Assembly (NCBI GenBank): GCA_031270395.1
Contig: JAISXU010000081.1
Coordinates: forward strand, 31,115-95,114
Origin: Oscillospiraceae bacterium
GTDB taxonomy: Bacteria; Bacillota; Clostridia; Oscillospirales; Oscillospiraceae
DNA length: 64,000 nt
Direction of reading: 5' to 3'
Shown here piece after piece: positions 61,358 through 64,000 of the stretch. The first letter of the stretch is position 1, and each line of letters starts with the position of its first letter. Position numbers and translations under genes: made by a program. The notes below the pieces were generated by a model. That model had not been told where the DNA came from. It saw only the letters and a list, made by a program, of their open reading frames with translations, and searched no databases.

Positions 61358-61411
61358 TTAACCCAATAATTGCAGCACGCCCTGCGGGATCGTCGGCGCG
61401 GACTGCGCTAA
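61358..61411 (-). pseudogene. Flagellin C-terminal remnant
   Basis: Read on the minus strand, the frame ending in TAA at 61358 gives LAQSAPTIPQGVLQLLG, against LAQANAFPQGVLQLLG at the end of the intact flagellin. The homology stops where structured repeat copy B begins (61405). It looks like the last 17 codons of a second, decayed flagellin gene. Confidence 0.75.
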
Positions 61412-61497
61412 GTCTCGCCTCGCCGTAAACGGCAAGGCTCGCTCGCTCCGTCGCGCCTCCTCTCCAAAACGCAACCATTTCATTGGGTTGCGTTTTG
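61405..61497. repeat. Covarying structured repeat, copy B (5-prime part replaced)
   Basis: GCGCTAAGTCTCGC, stem 1 (61417-61438) GCCTCGCCG, TAAA, CGGCAAGGC; stem 2 (61465-61497) identical to copy A. Spacer 26 nt. The CGTCCTCAC start seen in copies A and C is absent, replaced by the flagellin remnant. Confidence 0.85.
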
Positions 61498-61566
61498 TGT
61501 ACGGAACGAACGCCTTCCCGCTTTGCGTTGTAACGCCACTGCATTACGCGTCGCCGGGTGTTTGAA

Positions 61567-63009
61567 TTAGCCCAGCAGCTGCAGCACGCCCTGCGGGAAG
61601 GCGTTGGCCTGCGCGAGCATGGCGGTGGACGCTTGGAAAAGGATGGACTGCTTTGTGAAGTTCGTCATCTCCTTGGCCATGTCCACATCGCGGATACGGC
61701 TCTCGGCAGCCTGTATGTTCTCAGCCGAGATGTCGAGGCTGTTCGCGGTGTACTCCATGCGGTTCTGGACCGCGCCGAGCTTCGAGCGCTCCGTCGTGAC
61801 ATAGCTAAGGGCTATGTCAAGGGTGTCGAGCTGCGCGGTGAGCTTGCCCTTTCCGGTGTCGAGTGTAATTTCAAGATTAGACGTACCCTTGCCGTTACCG
61901 ATGCCGAGCTTATCGGTGGTGATCGAGTTTATGGATATGGCGATACCCTGATTTGCGTTCGCGCCGACCTGGAAGTACAGCGCGCCGCCGCCCGGCTCCG
62001 CGTCATATTTCTCTTGCGCCTTATACAGCTCCGTTTTCGCCGCCGCGAGATGAGCGTCTGAGCCGGGCGCGGTATCGACTCCGGTTATTACCGTATTTGC
62101 AGCGGCGCGGGCGTCAAGAGCGGTTCCCGTGGTACCAAGCTTCGCGTCAATCTGGGTCAATCTGTCTTTCAGCTCGTTTATCGCGTCTATCGCGTCCTGA
62201 TTCCCGGTGGTGATAGCGGCTAAGGCCGCACTCAGATCAGCAAACACCATGCCCACGGCCGTAAGGCCTGTCGCGGAGGCACCGGTAATGGCTAGGCTAG
62301 AAAGATCAATGCCGTTTACGTTGCCGTACAGCGTCGTGTTCCACGAAGTGGTGAACGTGTCGGTAAGCGTGCCGGCCACGGCGTTGTTGACCGTGTTGAC
62401 GAGCGAGGATATATCCTGAGCTATGATATTCTTTATCTCCTGTACCTTGTCTCGCGCGAGCGTATCCGAGTCGTCGAGCTTGACCTTCTCGGTCTGGTTT
62501 GCGATATTCGACGCGTTGTAAGCGTTCCTCGCCTGAACCAGATCAGCAGTGATGCTCGCGTCCTTATTGCCGCCGCAGTCGCCGTTGATGAGCTTTTTCT
62601 TGTTGAACTCGACGCGCTCCGTCATGGAGTCGATCTCCTGCGTGAGTTGGTCGATCTCGTCCTTTATCTTCTGACGGTCGCCCGTGCCCTGATTGTTGTT
62701 CTCCTGCGTGTCGTTCGACGCGTAGACGACGAGCTCGCGGATGCGCTGGAGCATGTTGTCGATTTCCTGCAGACCGCCCTCCGCCGTCTGGATGAGAGAT
62801 ATGCCGTCCTGCGTGTTCTTCGAGGCCATCGTAAGGCCGCGGATCTGCGCGCGCATCTTTTCGGATATGGCAAGACCCGCCGCGTCGTCCGCGGCGGAAT
62901 TTATGCGATACCCTGAGGATAGCTTGGCTATGGACTTCGTCGCGTTTGTCTGGTTGATGCCGTAAAATCTGTGCGCGTTGAGTGCCGAGACGTTGTTTTG
63001 AATACGCAT
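61567..63009 (-). CDS. hag: Flagellin
   Basis: 480 residues. Conserved N-terminal D0/D1 (MRIQNNVSALNAHRFYGINQ, KLSSGYRINSAADDAAGLAI) and C-terminal D1/D0 (GAVQNRMEYTANSLDISAEN, STAMLAQANAFPQGVLQLLG) enclose a variable, Ala/Thr-rich central region (about 150-380) that faces outward. Filament subunit exported by the flagellar type III apparatus. The leader carries a predicted CsrA control region; csrA lies 256 bp upstream on the same strand. Confidence 0.97.
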   Translation of the reverse strand: MRIQNNVSALNAHRFYGINQTNATKSIAKLSSGYRINSAADDAAGLAISEKMRAQIRGLTMASKNTQDGISLIQTAEGGLQEIDNMLQRIRELVVYASNDTQENNNQGTGDRQKIKDEIDQLTQEIDSMTERVEFNKKKLINGDCGGNKDASITADLVQARNAYNASNIANQTEKVKLDDSDTLARDKVQEIKNIIAQDISSLVNTVNNAVAGTLTDTFTTSWNTTLYGNVNGIDLSSLAITGASATGLTAVGMVFADLSAALAAITTGNQDAIDAINELKDRLTQIDAKLGTTGTALDARAAANTVITGVDTAPGSDAHLAAAKTELYKAQEKYDAEPGGGALYFQVGANANQGIAISINSITTDKLGIGNGKGTSNLEITLDTGKGKLTAQLDTLDIALSYVTTERSKLGAVQNRMEYTANSLDISAENIQAAESRIRDVDMAKEMTNFTKQSILFQASTAMLAQANAFPQGVLQLLG

Positions 63010-63019
63010 GTTTTATTAC

Positions 63020-63059
63020 ACTTCCTTGGTTTACGTTATCCCCGGGCGATCCGTCGCCC
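63020..63059 (-). promoter_or_regulatory. Predicted CsrA-binding leader of flagellin
   Basis: In the RNA, GGGCGA CGGA TCGCCC (from 63059 to 63044) is a 6-bp stem with GGA in its loop, and AAGGAAG (63027-63021) is the Shine-Dalgarno sequence, also carrying GGA. This two-site arrangement matches the hag leader studied in Bacillus. Confidence 0.75.
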
Positions 63060-63122
63060 AAAGGCGCTGGGTCTATATTCATCAACGCGAATCGGATGTG
63101 CACCTCTTCTTCGCGGAAATGA

Positions 63123-63229
63123 CGTCCTCACGCGCTACGCTAAGTCTCGCGTCCGCGTAAACGCGAACGCTCGCTCGCTTCGCGGTTCGTCCTCTCCGAA
63201 ACGAACCCACTTCGTTGGGCTTCGTTTCG
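63123..63229. repeat. Covarying structured repeat, copy C
   Basis: Begins CGTCCTCACGCGCTACGCTA. Stem 1 (63149-63170): GCGTCCGCG, TAAA, CGCGAACGC. Stem 2 (63197-63229): CGAAACGAACCCA with TGGGCTTCGTTTCG. Spacer 26 nt. It lies in the csrA-hag intergenic region. Confidence 0.85.
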
Positions 63230-63265
63230 GGTAACGCGAGGGTGTTGGGTCGAGGGTTTTTGCCT

Positions 63266-63451
63266 TTACGACGCGGCTACCCTTTCCTCTGTGGCGGCGA
63301 CGTCACGCTCGTATACGGCTTGCCGCCGTATCGCCACGTCCTTCGGCGCCTCTATGCCGACTTTTGACACATTGCTTCCCCCGATGATCTTTACCTTGAT
63401 GTCGTCGCCGATCATGATGTAGTCGCCTTCCTTGACGCTGAGCAAAAGCAT
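63266..63451 (-). CDS. csrA: Carbon storage regulator CsrA
   Basis: 61 residues from the ATG seven bases after GGGAGGG; the track adds 55 codons. Sequence [20 protein letters not shown] then [18 protein letters not shown] has the CsrA dimer fold with the RNA-binding Arg in APKDVAIRR. It represses translation by blocking ribosome sites, in Bacillus notably that of hag, and is antagonised by FliW. No fliW gene is in view on this side; it may lie beyond the window end. Confidence 0.95.
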   Translation of the reverse strand: MLLLSVKEGDYIMIGDDIKVKIIGGSNVSKVGIEAPKDVAIRRQAVYERDVAATEERVAAS

Positions 63452-63482
63452 TTCAAAACCCTCCCTGTTTTGGTTCTCCATA

Positions 63483-63528
63483 TTTACCACGGAATAAACA
63501 TTCCGTGGTAAAGCGAGTGCGGCGGGCG
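63483..63528. repeat. Inverted repeat, left end
   Basis: TTTACCACGGAATAAACATT, CCGTGGTAAA and then GCGAGTGCGGCGGGCG. The reverse complement recurs at 63766-63805. Confidence 0.8.
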
Positions 63529-63656
63529 GAGCGTGAGGGCATAAAAAAGCACCCCGATAGGGGCGCGACTGGGATATTTTTGCTCTTGCGCCACACGTTT
63601 TGGGTGCAGAAACCACACCGGAGCAAATTTTGGAATAAAATTTTGCGCTCCGGTGC

Positions 63657-63683
63657 TAAAGTTTTGCCCATTTATGCCGATAA
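63657..63683 (+). promoter_or_regulatory. Sigma-28 (SigD/FliA-type) promoter, rightward
   Basis: TAAA, 15-bp spacer, GCCGATAA, an exact flagellar-sigma consensus. It points right, away from csrA, to sequence beyond the window edge; no coding start lies within the 317 bp available. Confidence 0.7.
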
Positions 63684-63765
63684 ACCTATTTGTAACGGCA
63701 TTGACGCGTGTTATCGCGTCGTTTGAGGGCGGTGTGCGGACTGTTTTCGGCCGTATGTAAAGCTG

Positions 63766-63805
63766 CCGCCGCACTCGTTTACCACGGAATGTTTATTCCG
63801 TGGTA
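63766..63805. repeat. Inverted repeat, right end
   Basis: CCGCCGCACTCGTTTACCAC, GGAATGTTTATTCCGTGGTA: inverted relative to 63483-63528, so both bracket a segment of about 320 bp. Confidence 0.8.
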
Positions 63806-63949
63806 TTTTTGGTTTGCCACCCGCTTGCGCCGCCCGTTCGTCCAAACCCCCTCGGAGAGCGGAGGGGATATTCAAAGGGGCACGGGGTTCCCCTTTGAAG
63901 AAGCGCTGTGCGGAGCACATAGCATTTCCGCAGAAATGCGGCGCTTCTT

Positions 63950-64000
63950 GGAATGTTTATTCCGTGGTATTTTTAGTTGTGCGCCCACTTGCGCCGCTTC
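63950..64000. repeat. Direct repeat of the right end, cut by window edge
   Basis: GGAATGTTTATTCCGTGGTA, TTTTTAG... CTTGCGCCGC parallels 63786-63835 with several changes. Confidence 0.75.

Larger units (their letters stand above)
61138..61566. other. Repeat-rich region downstream of flagellin
   Basis: Holds two direct copies of TATGTACGCAACGTAATG (near 61147 and 61241), two GC-rich hairpins, a flagellin C-terminal remnant (61358-61411) and structured repeat copy B. The minus ORF 61134-61544 crosses all of these and is spurious. Confidence 0.75.
63452..64000. other. Non-coding region upstream of csrA
   Basis: 549 bp with inverted and direct repeats around TACCACGGAAT/ATTCCGTGGTA hairpins, a CACCGGAGC hairpin (about 63615-63655), a consensus flagellar sigma promoter on the plus strand and the hairpin TTCAAAGGGG/CCCCTTTGAA near 63872-63900. 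No gene seen on either strand. Confidence 0.75.

Noticed and set aside
61134-61544. 136-codon minus ORF
   Set aside because: Crosses GC-rich hairpins, the flagellin remnant and structured repeat B; no start signal.
63266-63616. 116-codon version of csrA
   Set aside because: The ATG at 63451 has an ideal ribosome site and gives the standard CsrA length.

Overview
The window reads as chromosome of a GC-rich, flagellated, spore- or surface-protein-rich Clostridia-type Firmicute (Oscillospirales/Christensenellales-like). Evidence for this: Firmicute gene blocks (gdpP-rplI-dnaB, murB-rapZ-whiA, glyA-rarA-DUF951, yceD-rpmF-DUF512-der-plsY, rpsB-tsf), SLH-domain exoproteins, a collagen-like protein, CsrA next to flagellin, anaerobic metabolism (2-oxoacid:ferredoxin oxidoreductase, PduL, iron alcohol dehydrogenase) and heavy use of ATA isoleucine codons in a GC-rich genome. 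No rRNA, tRNA, CRISPR array or transposase was seen. The exact taxon cannot be fixed from the sequence alone.

Layout. 0-5 kb (minus): dnaB (cut by the window edge), rplI, gdpP, a REC-HD-GYP response regulator and an HPt protein. 5-11.3 kb (plus): split chromate-type transporter pair, nadB, an OmpR-type two-component system and a collagen-like protein. 11.3-14.5 kb: a 108-bp tandem palindromic repeat, then murB-rapZ-whiA. 14.5-24 kb (mostly minus): Xaa-Pro peptidase/YqeG phosphatase, glyA-rarA-DUF951, a glycosyltransferase with a TtcA-like enzyme, and an Lrp regulator with glutamate dehydrogenase. 24-34 kb (plus): rpsB-tsf, two secreted surface proteins (one with a CAP domain), an AAA/PD-(D/E)XK protein, DUF2148 and pduL. 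34-40 kb: a phosphoesterase, a Gly/Asn-rich small protein, and an operon for branched-chain 2-oxoacid oxidation (P-loop ATPase, ferredoxin, alpha, beta, gamma, small membrane protein, ilvE). 40-44.3 kb (plus): serC-serA, lipid kinase, ymdB. 44.3-53.2 kb (minus): plsY-der-DUF512-rpmF-yceD, an ADH-VOC-SDR operon, MscS and an NlpC/P60 hydrolase. 53-64 kb: tex, a poly-Gln-tailed SLH protein, a TPR glycosyltransferase, a YefM/RelE-type toxin-antitoxin pair, flagellin and csrA in a repeat-rich setting.

The most interesting material is non-coding. Family 1 has three copies (60.7, 61.4 and 63.1 kb) with an identical 26-nt spacing between two stems; both stems change sequence but keep pairing, which is covariation expected of a structured RNA or a structure-selected DNA repeat. 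Family 2 lies in three loci (upstream of murB twice, rpsB-tsf, DUF2148-pduL) and shares an internal loop GGTT/GA between two covarying helices closed by a 3-nt loop. Other repeats are an ATTTCGTTTGTCACGGC palindrome and a family of GGGCGACC...GGTCGCCCCTAC hairpins. The flagellin leader carries a textbook CsrA arrangement (GGA in a hairpin loop plus a GGA at the Shine-Dalgarno). A consensus SigD/sigma-28 promoter points away from csrA inside an inverted-repeat-bounded segment, and a flagellin C-terminal remnant sits just downstream of the intact flagellin gene.

All calls come from reading the sequence and from family knowledge; no database search was possible. Where the ORF track begins at an upstream alternative start, I moved the start to the codon with the best Shine-Dalgarno sequence or family match and say so.
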